From Ampullaceana balthica (lineage: Eukaryota; Mollusca; Gastropoda; Lymnaeidae), in assembly GCA_944989445.1 (NCBI GenBank), contig CALYLW010000130.1:2384633-2448632 (forward strand): a stretch of DNA of 64,000 nucleotides, written 5' to 3'. A program made the translations under genes and the position numbers. Of this stretch, positions 33,476 to 44,500 are shown in pieces. The notes below the pieces were generated by a model. It made no database searches, was not told the origin of the DNA, and saw only the letters and a program-made list of their open reading frames with translations. Position 1 is the first letter of the stretch; each line of letters begins with the position of its first letter.

Positions 33476-33725
33476 GGATGTTGCTAGCGTTACGACATGA
33501 ACTGTCGTAGCAGCAGACGATTCGGCGGGATGTTGCTAGTGTTACGACATGTCGTAGCGCTAGCCAGGAAACTGCTGCTACGACATGTCGTAGCTGCAGA
33601 CGATTCGACGGGATGTTGCTAGTGTTACGACATGTCGTAGCGCTAGCCAGGAAACTGCTGCTACGACTGTCGTAGCAGCAGACAATTCGACGGGATGTTG
33701 CTAGCGTTACGACGTGTTTTTTTTT
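33476..33725. repeat. Palindromic GTTACGACATGTCGTAGC array
   Basis: Alternating blocks GTTACGACATGTCGTAGC, GCTAGCCAGGAAACTGCTG and GCAGACGATTCGACGGGATG in about 2.5 units of roughly 90 bases. Each unit holds a self-complementary core (ACGACATGTCGT). Related blocks lie at 36335, 37130, 58795, 59660 and 56290. Confidence 0.88.
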
Positions 33726-33799
33726 AATTATAAAAAAAATTAAATCAACAAAAAACTCGCCGGGAGCGAGATTAGAACCCAAGTATCGTTTTAACAATC

Positions 33800-34300
33800 A
33801 AAGTTGTTGTTCGTCCGTCGTAGTCGACGATGACCACTCTCATCATATTTGTATTTGACCTGTGCTAGGCCGCCACGTGTGTCCTCTGGTGGCTTATTAA
33901 CCCTATTCAAGCACGCAATTTGCGTCGGCATGTTGGAGAAGAGATGGATGGGAACCCTTCAGGATGGTGTTTGATACGGTCCTTCCTGGCTTGACGTTTT
34001 GTCTTGGCAGCCTGTTGTCTATTACCCTCACAGACAACTGCGCCATTCCGTATCATAGAGCGCCAGTGGGCTCGGTTACTGGCTGCTGCTTCCCAGGAGT
34101 CATGTCTAATGTCAAAGGCCTTTAGAGCAGTTTTAAGTGCATCCTTGTATCACTTACGTGGACCACTGCATGCTCTATAGTCTATGCCCTGCAGTAAACT
34201 GACCATAGACGAGCCTCTAGCGAGGCGATGGTCGGGCATGCGCACTACATGGCCCACCCAGCGTAGTTGGCTCTGCATGAGGTTAGTGTGGATGCTGGAT
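33800..34300 (-). pseudogene. Non-LTR retrotransposon C-terminal fragment
   Basis: Read on the minus strand it gives QLRWVGHVVRMPDHRLARGS, then ALKAFDIRHDSWEAAASNRA and IGLISHQRTH, the standard end of a group of LINE reverse-transcriptase proteins. There is an in-frame stop in the middle. It is truncated at the 5' side. Confidence 0.88.
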
Positions 34301-34796
34301 AAATAGGCTTATTAATAATATATAGCCTATAGTTACTACAGTATAGGCTGAGTATAGGCTATACTATACATGAACATCATTATTCATTGTCATTACGATT
34401 ATCAAAATAATTTCCCAGAAGAATGGGGGCATTTAAAGTTGAACCATTACTAATAGTTTTAATAATACATTGTTTTTACCTCTTTGTGTTAACCTTTTGA
34501 GTTAGAGAAATATATTCCATTACTGAAAAAACTGGTAGGGGCCATCCATATATTACGTACGCAAGGAGGGGGGGGGAGGTCTTCAATTAACGGCATTTTG
34601 CGTATGGATTGAAGTTTTCTCTTACTCTTTCGCCGTTATACCCGTTATAAACACACAACGGGACGGCGATTTCACTGTTTGTATTGTTCTTTTTATCAGT
34701 TTTGTTATGTAATGTTCAAGACAATAAAATTTGAATGCTCTATTGTATTTCTTCAATAATTTCAACATGAAAAAAACGATATTACAAAAAACTATA

Positions 34797-35374
34797 TGTT
34801 ATGTCTCGATGTTTCGTGGATTGTGCCTTGCTCTCCGCTACACACAACACACAAGAGATGACACAAGTCTGTTTAACAATGCAATGTTTATTCTGCTATA
34901 AACAACTGTACAAACTGGCTGTCTTGCCTTGACATCAAATACATCTGTATATAACTGGCTGTATGCTCAAGCATGCCCTCGGTCCGACTCGACCGCTCCT
35001 GGGCCCATGCTCAAGTCCTCTTCAGATCTACGTAAATACACAAGGTTTCTAAGTCCCCTCGGTCCGACCCGACCGCTTCTGGGCGACGTTAAACTCAACT
35101 CTGTGTTACTGCAACCTTGCAGCTCCCCGGTCTACCCTGACCGGTCTGACCGCACAACACTGTGCGAATTACCCAACTCTCTGCAACTGCCGTCCCCTCG
35201 TCTCGACTACTCTCTTATAAACCCCCCAAACTGGTCCCAACTGACCCTGGCGTGTCCTCTGGTCATGTCCCTGACATATCCCGTGTGACCAGGGCTCACT
35301 CAAAACATTATCTTCGTGAAAAGTAGTCACGAGCCACCAAGCATTCACTCCCAGTGATTCTCATACCCCTGACA
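34797..35374 (-). mobile_element. Solo LTR, 578 bp
   Basis: On the minus strand it begins TGTCAGGGGTATGAG and ends GAGACATAACA, with a TATA-like TTTATAAGAGAG and an AATAAA about 100 bases before the end. CTATA stands on both sides (34792-34796, 35375-35379), a 5-bp target duplication as made by Gypsy/BEL-type elements. No internal region is left, so the copy recombined to a single LTR. Confidence 0.9.
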
Positions 35375-35382
35375 CTATAAAA

Positions 35383-36066
35383 GGTCCGTCCATGAATGAC
35401 GTCACGAGATTTTGGTCGATGTATACCCTCCTCGTCGCACTTCGTTACAAAAACTTAGACCACCCTTCTCCACAATTACGTCTCAAAGGGGCCATCCATA
35501 AATGACACCACGCACCTAGGGGGGAGGGGGGTCTACATATTTGTGACGTGGGGGAGGGGGTGTGACTTCACATCAAAACTCGCAACTTTGCATAAAAGGT
35601 TCCACTTAAATATTTGATTTGTTAAATGGCGTTTTACACGACTTCGCGCGTGTTACGATATTAGAATGCAGGCCTATACTAAATAAATACTTAAATGACA
35701 AAGAAGTGATTTTAAACATGCTCTTTTTCCAATAAAATACAGATTTTATGGGGGGGGGGTCGAAAAGCTGTGTGACGTCATCTTGGAGGGGGTGGTCTCA
35801 GGGCCGTCTTAACGCATAGGCCCGTTGGGTATTAGCCCAGGGGCCCACGAGCATAGGGGCCCCATGGGAATATGTTTATGTATATATATTATGTATATTT
35901 ATTTTTATTCCTGCGGGGGAGGGGCCCAGCACTATTTCTTTGCCCGGGGGCCCAAACTGGTGTAAAGACGGCTCTGGGTGGTCTAAGTTTTTGTGACGAC
36001 GCTTTAATAGGGGGGGGGGTAATGAAAAATCTGCCAAAATCGCGTGTCGTCATTTATGGACAGTCC
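35383..36066. mobile_element. Harbinger-like MITE copies with a nested hAT MITE
   Basis: A left-end fragment (GGTCCGTCCATGAATGACG) at 35383 is followed by a fuller copy from 35488 (GGGGCCATCCATAAATGAC) to about 36066 (GTCATTTATGGACAG), split at 35799-35976 by another MITE. Confidence 0.75.
35799..35976. mobile_element. hAT-type MITE, 178 bp, nested
   Basis: Ends CAGGGCCGTCTTAACGC and GTGTAAAGACGGCTCTG. Exact octamers GGTGGTCT flank it (35791-35798, 35977-35984). Removing it rejoins the surrounding MITE. Confidence 0.93.
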
Positions 36067-36072
36067 TTTCTC

Positions 36073-36330
36073 GGGGCCGTCCGTAAATGACGTTACACAC
36101 CTGGAGGGGGTGGGGCAGGGGTCGACCATTTGTGACGAAGGGGAGGGGGGTATAAGAAATGTCACGTCACATCAAAACGCGTAACTTAAAATAAAAGTTG
36201 TACTTAAAAATTTGTCTGTTTACAATTTATTTAATGACGTTTTACATGGGCTTCCAACGTGTTACGATATTAAAGTGCAGCCTTACACTAAATACATACT
36301 TAAACTTAAATGACAAAAGTTATTTGAAAC
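36073..36330. mobile_element. Harbinger-like MITE, right end lost
   Basis: Starts GGGGCCGTCCGTAAATGACG and shares the interior words of the 24456 copy, then runs into palindromic repeat DNA. Confidence 0.7.
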
Positions 36331-36334
36331 ATGT

Positions 36335-37245
36335 CGTAACGCTAGCCAGGAAACTAGTGCTACGACATGTCGTAGCAGCAGACGATTCGGCGGAATGTTG
36401 CTAGCGTTACGACATGTCGTAACACTAGCCAGGAAAGGTTTGCTTGGCTAGTGTTACGACTAGCACTTGCTACGACTAGGTGACTTACTAGCCTTAGTAC
36501 TATTAGTTATTAGCAGTAGCAGTAAACACTTCGGAAAAACTAAGTCGCTGTAATATTTTAACAAACTCTTCATAATATTTTAATTTTATAAGCATAAAAT
36601 ATAACATATATTATATTAATATTATATATAAATATATAATTAATAATAATATAAATATCGTATTATTATTATTATAATACGATATTAATAGATCTGGCAG
36701 CTGGGCTTATTTATGTGTTATATTTATATGTGTATTAATTCTAAAATGTAAATTTATTTAAATAGATTTAATCAACGTATCCGCTTTTCAGAATAAGAAG
36801 AACAAAAATTACAATTACCAGCACACTCATTTAAAAGATAAGTATTTTTATTAAAAAAAACACGCCGGCAGCGGGAATGGAACCCTAGCTTTGCTTAAAA
36901 TTTCGTCCATCACTATCACTATCACTTCATCTAGCGGAGCTCATGTCTCTTGTGTCGTTTCTAAAAAATCATATCTGTTTGTCTTTAATGGACACCAATC
37001 AAGTCTTTTTTAACCTTTAAAATTCATTATCCGGCTTACCTAGTAATCATGAAATTTTATTATGATAACTATTTTGTATTTTTAAAGTATTAGTATTAGC
37101 ATAATTAAAATACAGCATATTTTTACGACTAGTCGTAGCAGCAGACAACTCGACGGGATGTTGCTTGTGTTAAGACATGTCGTATCACTAGCAACAGCCC
37201 GTCGAGTTGTCTGCCGTTACTTTGTCGTAGCAGCAGACACTTCGT
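36335..37245. mobile_element. Palindrome-ended repeat family member
   Basis: GTTACGAC/GTCGTAGC blocks stand at both sides (36335-36475 and 37125-37235). Between them is an AT-rich body with a tRNA-like word: minus-strand AGGGTTCCATTCCCGC, close to a polymerase III B box. The body is the reverse complement of 58195-58800 (shared: TTGGTGTCCATTTAA-type, AATACACACA, AGATCTATTAATATCG). Confidence 0.65.
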
Positions 37246-38329
37246 TATTTTTTAAAATGAAAAATAAAATTGTCATAGTGAAACTAGCTTAACTTAAAAA
37301 ACTTGCACAGAGCTAAAAAATTTGCTGCTTTTGAATGAGCTATATTTCACACAGTCCTTTACAAATGTACACATCGCATCTATCTTTCAATGATGACATG
37401 ACAAACTGCAGCTGAGAACTGAGAGCGATCCTTTTCAAAGTTGAAAAGAATATGTAAGTTAGAATTTGCATGGGACGAAAAAGGCTGAATATGCTCTCTC
37501 TAATGAGCATTGAAAAGGAACGTGTAAGCTTACTCAGCTTTACTTTATTGACATGATTGAAAACTTCGCCATTTGAAAAATTCGCAAACGAAAGTTGTAG
37601 GTTGAAATAATAATCATCCATATTTTTCAATAATTTTTGTTATTTCAAATAGAGAATAAAAATTCGTAACCTCATGAAATTTTTTTTAAAAAATATGGAA
37701 TAACGCGTAATACTATTCTTTACGGGGGCGCGTTCGTAAGCACTAAACAGCGTAAGTCGGGATGGGACCGTCGTAACCGGAGGACTACCTGTATATAAAC
37801 ATGCATATCTATGCTTTCACGCCTTTAATAAATATATATATATATATAAAATATTAACTCAAAGACATTGAAATCATAATTTTCCTCAAGAAAAACATCA
37901 ACAAAGAAAACCCACCTTTTGATTTTTTTATTTGGGGGGGGGGTGTGATAAAAATCGTATTCCCCCCACCCCACTGTGGTGGAGGGAGTCGTGAGGTGGG
38001 ATTCGTTCATGCTGTCGGTGTGTCCAAGCCCAAATGGCTTTATATCTTTTAAATCAGAAGACACTGCCTCTTTCGTTCCAGCCTTTTTTAAAGATCTCTC
38101 TGCTGCGACTATTTCTTTTCTTTTTTTCCTAATTTGTTTTAATGTTGTTCGTGTGTTGGGACTGTATTATTATTGCAAGTTAACTGATATTTTTTTTAAT
38201 AAGAATTTTCGCATTTAACGTATTTCATTGTATTTCTTAATTTCTTTCTAGATTAAAAAATTTGCCATCTTTTGTTTTCGGACATAAAATCGTACACAGT
38301 AAAATTTCAGGCATGGGTGTCACCCCCTG
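37246..38329. other. Intergenic, nothing recognised
   Basis: AT-rich, with a short TA run near 37830. No exon supported on either strand. Confidence 0.4.
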
Positions 38330-38385
38330 ATGGGTGTCACCTGGGGCGGCCCGCCCCCCCTAGTGACGCCACTGGGCCATATACT
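38330..38385. mobile_element. Fragment of the CAGAGGCGTCAC hAT MITE family
   Basis: GGGTGTCACC and CTAGTGACGCCACTG match one end of the copies at 22881 and 31432. Confidence 0.6.
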
Positions 38386-39803
38386 ATATGAAATGCGTAA
38401 TAGTCTAATAGTACAGCCACAGCTGTGAATCGACATTGAAAATCAAGACACTAGTCCGTGGTCTGTGCAACAACCGACTTTAATTGCATTTGCTTTACAT
38501 TTATAACCACTCACAACACAAGCAGGCAGTCTCTAAACTCAGACACCCCAAGTCGCATGCTCAAACAACGTAATCACAACAACCACGTATGCTACAATAT
38601 GCAGTTCCCTACAGTTCTGTTATTTGTTTTGAAATGCTGTTGGCCATGCATGCAGTTCCTTGTAGATGTGTGTGTTTGCTAAGGACCAAGGAACTTGTCT
38701 AGATTAGATGTAAATATTGCCCGGGATACTCTCCCTCCTACAGATGGTCACAACCTCCATATCTTGCTCACACTTGACTATCCATAGCACAGAGGATCAA
38801 AATATCATATGCTTACTAATTTATTCCAAATGAGGGATGATGAAGAGGAAGTGGATGATGGTGTGGTAATAGCAGTGAGAGCTGGAGTAAATGTGGACGA
38901 TGCAGATAGAGGCTATATAATGAGTGTCCTTAGAGTCCAGAGGAATTTAGGAATGTAAGAGGGGATTAGGGACATTGGAAAGGGAAATAACATAAAGGGA
39001 AGTAGGAATGTAACGTATAGTATAATATAGGCTGAGGAAAAGGGTCTCAAACAGTACAAATACAAGAAATAATTTTGAAATGTGAATGGCTTTATTCTGT
39101 TGGTTCTTTATTTATTTTCAAAAAATTATAACTAATATTATATAATAACTTATATAATATGAACAACTTAAACAGGTGGTATGATACATTTTTGTTGGAG
39201 CATTTAGTCTTAATACTCAAAACTTAAAGAGATACAGTAAATGAAACCAAGTAATAAACTTTGATACATCTCATGGAAAATAAAATTAATAGAATGCACA
39301 TAATATATAAAATCTTTGACTTTATGTTTGATGAAAATTGAAATTGAAATAAGACAAATCAAGTAATATTGTATATCTCAAAAATTGAAAACTGTAATAA
39401 AACTGTTTTTTTTTAAACAAAAGCTTTTCATTCTTGTTGTACACTTACAACTCAATGACACAATTTCCAAGAATGAAGAATTGCACAAAATTGAACAAGT
39501 AGTTGAAGTAAACTTATATACAATTACATGTAGTAGTGAAATAAGAAATGAGACATTAATGGCAACAATGGCATGGTTTAAGTTTTTTTTCTTCTTTTTT
39601 AAAGGCAACTTTAGAATTTATTGATGAAGTTAAATATTTTAAAAAATTTAATAAGCAAAATTAAACACAAAAAAATTATATGATTACATCATGTGGAAGT
39701 TTGTTGACTTAATTGCCCAGCACAAAATAAACATTATCTTTTAATATTTCAGTCCAAATAGATATTTGGACAGAATTTTGAGATTCATAAACTTCCTGAA
39801 AAG
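38386..39803. other. Intergenic, possible decayed elements only
   Basis: A 43-codon acidic frame (38832-38959, with RDDEEEVDD) is open but matches nothing clearly. The rest is AT-rich and without recognised structure. Confidence 0.35.
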
Positions 39804-39941
39804 TAGAGGTGTACCAGATTTCAGCTCCGGCTCCGGAATCCGCCATTTTTAAAAATCCCTCTCCGGCCAGATTTCACTTCATAAATCGGACCAAATCTGG
39901 CTTCGGCCGGATTTTAAAAATTTGAATCCGGTAAATCCCTA
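39804..39941. mobile_element. hAT-type MITE, 138 bp
   Basis: TAGAGGTGTACC at the left, GGTAAATCCCTA at the right. Exact octamers CTGAAAAG flank it (39796-39803, 39942-39949). The interior repeats CCGGCCAGATTT/AAATCTGG-type words. Ends resemble the larger element at 8610. Confidence 0.92.
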
Positions 39942-40997
39942 CTGAAAAGTCTTACTACTGAAATAATCTTAATGTGAAAAAAAAAGGGAACCATTGGTAA
40001 GAAAAGAAACATGTTAGTACAAACAAAATGTAATTAATTTAAAATGGCTGTCACTTTAGTGTGAACAATCAATTATTTTAATAAATAAAAACATAAATTA
40101 GTGAGCAAAAATGGACATATCTATTATAATGCCAGCTAAAAAAAGTTAAAGAAAACAAATATTGGTCTAAACTTTAATGCTTCTATTTGAGTATTTACTC
40201 AAACTTTTAGTCACATCAGTGTCAGTAATTTTTTAAATTCATTGAAAGAAATTAGGAAGAATAGTAAAAGTGTTTAATTAATTCATTCATCTTTATATTT
40301 ACAATTGATTATTTACTGTAGTAAATAAATAGCATGTTTATATAACAATTAATTTGCAAAGATTTTAGTGACTTTAACAAGATACAAGAAAAACATCAAT
40401 TCATTCTGAAGTGGCATGGATCTCATTTATATCTAAGAAAATAAAATGCTTTTATGATTCTCAATCAAAAAACCAGTGGTTCAACGGGCATCACATTGTA
40501 AAAATAAAATATTTTTGAAGTGCCATGAACACATGCTACTGAACAATTGACTGACCATGTAACACAGGCCTCCATGGTTGTTTCAGATTGTTCTTTTATG
40601 GCACACTCAAAGTCAAAGACAGGTCCACCACATACAAAAAATAGGGAGATGTTAAGCTATGATCAATTTGTCTTTAGTCTTCTGAACAAACTGAATCTCA
40701 AATGATTCCCTTTGTGTTAGTTCAACATATCCAGCCAGTGTAATTGAGTAGGAAGAGATGTTATTTGATTTTAATGTAAAATTTAAATTCAATGAATGGG
40801 CTTGTTGATTTGAAAGGTGTGTGTGACTGGGAGGGGGGGCAGCACAAAATACCCAGTACAAACACAAATGGTGGATATTTTAAAAGACTATTAACTCCTT
40901 TAACTCCTCCTATTGCATGTGCTCCAAGAAGGTTTGCCATGAACGTGAGCTAGAACTGTATGTCAACAACCATATTGCCCTGGAGAAAATGGCCTTA

Positions 40998-41250
40998 TAC
41001 ACAAGAGACACACCAAGGACACTCATGGCCACCACACGAGAGACACACCAAGGACAGTTACGGCCACCACACGAGAGACACACCAAAGACAGTTACGGCC
41101 ACCACACGAGAGACACACCAAAGACAGTTGTGGCCACCACACGAGAGACACACCAAAGACAGTTGTGGCCACCACACAAGAGACACACCAAGGACAGTTG
41201 TGGCCACCACACAAGAGACACACCAAGGACACTTACGGCCACCACACAAG
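40998..41250. repeat. 35-bp minisatellite, 7 copies
   Basis: Unit AGAGACACACCAAGGACAGT plus 15 bases. The unit is not a multiple of three, which is why the chance frames across it cycle through three peptides. It lies just beyond the 3' end of the brambleberry-type gene. Confidence 0.95.
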
Positions 41251-41361
41251 TAGAACTGGAGGTTTTAAACCTGTGATATCATCTCTAGACTAGACACAAT
41301 GTGGGCTGAAGAAATCTTCTCAAAATTGTTCTTATAATTAAACATTAAATACAAAGTGACA

Positions 41362-41367
41362 TTTATT
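41362..41367 (-). promoter_or_regulatory. Poly(A) signal AATAAA
   Basis: Minus-strand AATAAA about 150 bases after the stop of the brambleberry-type gene, the first such hexamer downstream. Confidence 0.55.
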
Positions 41368-41513
41368 TCTAAACAAATTAAAGGAACATTTTCGAGGCGA
41401 TTATATTTTCAAAGAGAAAACCAGCTATGTACACAACAGTTACATTCACAAAAACCTCAGAACTTTTACAGAACATCTTAAAGGGTTAGGTAAAAAAGTC
41501 ACCCATCGGTAGA

Positions 41514-44500
41514 TTATCTCGGATTGTGTCTGCGACAAAAATCTGAGCCTGGAGCAGCAGGAAGACGGCACTGTGACCCGGCTACTGTGTTGGATAAACA
41601 ACGAGAGGATATGGATGGCGTGGAAGACCTGTGGAACGCGAAAAAAAAATGATGGATAAGTTCATCTTTAAAATTGGTATTCTGTATAGCGTATGGTCTG
41701 AATCAGGGGTTGGCGAACTTTTTTTGCCTGATACCCCAAACTATAAACATTTTATGTTGACGTTACCCTCGAAGGAACGGACTCTAATGGATTTTAAATG
41801 CCCTCAATGAGTTTGCATTACTCCCAAGAGTTCCCTTTTTTTCCCTAAATGGGGTAATTTACCCCTGTTTGCCAACAACTGGTCTAAATCTAAAACAAAT
41901 GAGGGGAAATAGGGTGTTAAAAGAAGCACTTGAGAACAAGCATGAGGTTATCGGGACCAGCATCCTGACAGAGGTTCTAAATCAAGAAGCCCTGCAGCCC
42001 AGGTACAAAAAGACCACCCCCCCCTCCCTCTCACTCACAAGAACTCAGGTATGTTCAAGAGTCAACTGACTCAATATTGAAAGTTTTACATTCATCTTTT
42101 GGTGGGAAATTTTAATAAAACACAAAATGTTTGTTAAAAAATCATGTGCACTCAGCAACCTAAAGCAATATTGACCATGGCAACAACCTAAAGCAATATT
42201 GACCATGGCAACAAGCGGCAAGGTTTCTTAAGGTCGCTTAATGGCCGGAAAATGGCCGGATTGCATGGATAATTGATTTTCTTTTTAAAACAGGATTTTT
42301 GAATAGTTATTTTTGAAAACAGTTCCCAAGTCGGACTGATGTCAATGAATGAGCTCACAAATTCATTAGTTTAAAACCACCTTATCAAATTAATTAGGTT
42401 AAACATTAGCGACTTAATTCAAGGGATCACAAAGCATAATTTTGGGACAACAAAAAAAATCAGGAAAAAAACTTTCAGGGCTAAAAAAAAACATGTGCGA
42501 TGTAACCGTACCCACTTTTAATCTACTTGGATAAATTAAAGCCTTGTATTTTATATGAGTCCCTGTTACACAAACATAAAGCCTTGTATTTTATATGAGT
42601 CCCTGTTACACAAACATAAGGTAAGAGTTATTAATCCAATTTAGCTTTTATATAATTGACTAATAATTAAATTCAAGGAAACACAAATGTTACAGCGGAA
42701 AATAAAACTGAAAATTATAGTAACCAACCTTGATTCGTTTGCTATGGGAGTAGATGACCTTGATGAATTCCTGGAGGACATACCTAACTGACCAAGCAAA
42801 GTCCTTCTAAAGGAACCAGCATCCTGTCCATTAGTCAAAAAAAATAATTAACAGACTGAGCAAAGATATGATTTATTGAACACACAGAATGAAGCACTAA
42901 GTTATTTATTATTAATAATATTAAGTTTTCCTGCAAAGTTTCTAAATTGTATTTAAAATTATACACCAACATAACTTTAAGCTACAAATTGTCATGTTAA
43001 AGATCTTGAAATGGATAAAGTCACTACTCATCTATAAATCATCATTAACATGATGTTAAAGGTTTAAAATCAATTTAGCCTGTGAAGCTCATGCTGGCAT
43101 TAAATCAATTTAGCCTGTGAAGCTCATGCTGGCACTAAATCAATTTAGCCTGTGAAGCTCATGCTGGCACTAAATCAATTTAGCCTGTGAAGCTCATGCT
43201 GGCACTAAATCAATTTTAGCCTGTGAAGCTCATGCTGGCACTAAATCAATTTAGCCTGTGAAGCTCATGCTGGCACTAAATCAATTTTAGCCTGTGAAGC
43301 TCATGCTGGCATTAAATCAAAATTCAGTTGTCCAAATCACACTGAAATAACAATGACCTGCAGAAGACTGTTGTCCAGGTGGTCGGAGACCTCTGACCGA
43401 CTCCTCGGCGGTGTGGCAGGGCGAAAACTGGTGTCACGAAGGACAGATCCGTTGTGAGTCACGACAGGAGATGGAGGTGAATGCTGGGATACTTAATAAA
43501 ATATAAACAGATGTGAATTTTGGACAGGGGATAATCTTCTAAATCAAATACATTCAGTTCATTTTATAAGGTTATGGGACACAAAAAAAATTAATTATAA
43601 AGCATGGCCACCGCACCACCCCCCCCCCACACACACACAAGATTAACAGTGCTTTTATTTTGCCATAATTATTTTAATTTATGTCAATAACTTTTAGCGC
43701 ATACATTTTTCTGAAACTTGTTTGAGAAGATCAACTAACAAGTGCATCATCTCGTGCTGTGGCAACGCTTCTGACAAGTTCATTCTTGTTGGTGTGATGG
43801 CATTCTGAATCTGTCGAGACGTTCTTGGAAAAGTCTGGAATTTAACGCCCATATAAATCAGTAGTTTGAAACCTGCAGGAAATAAATATACAAAATTATC
43901 AAAAGAAAACTGTTATGATAAGTCCATGAGGATAATTACATACAGCCCTTATGTGAAGATGGTATCATGACTGACAATTTTAACAAAAAAAAAGATATTT
44001 TAAAATGATAGCAAAAGAATTTTAGATATAAATTAAATTTGAAAAGGTGACACTGAAATGAGTTACTTTCTAGTAAACACATCTGACATCAGTTAACCTA
44101 AATGGTAGTACTAACCAAAGTATACAGTCAGCAAGAATACAGTGAGGCCTGCAAAGTCCAAACTGTTTTGGTAGTTCAGCTCAGCCGCAACATTCCCAAC
44201 TATGATGACCATCATGCCCAGCCGAAACGGTAAAGAAATTTCCAGAAAAGTCGCAGTCACTGCCAGGAGGAAGAAATAGGCGATGTGCAGCAAGCAGCAT
44301 GACATGTCAGCAAGTTTGTTGTCTGTGGATGAGGTGAACAAAATGTATTAAATATTAAACAAGTGAAGAGAGCCATTCATTCAATGTGACCAGAAGGTTG
44401 AATAGAATATCAGGATGTTTTTAAGCCACTAAACTTAAAGTCACTAAGGTTTTTATAACTGCTCATTTTTTAGGAACTGTCGTCCCCCCCCCCTAAAAAA

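Noticed and set aside
34929..35288. 119-codon open frame
   Set aside because: Lies wholly in the solo LTR, on the strand opposite to its transcription.
38832..38959. Acidic 43-codon frame as a Harbinger transposase end
   Set aside because: Only acidic composition suggests it; no catalytic or terminal motif could be seen.
40917..41276. Four overlapping open frames at the 35-bp minisatellite
   Set aside because: The unit is not a multiple of three, so each frame cycles through the same three peptides; no splice or start evidence.
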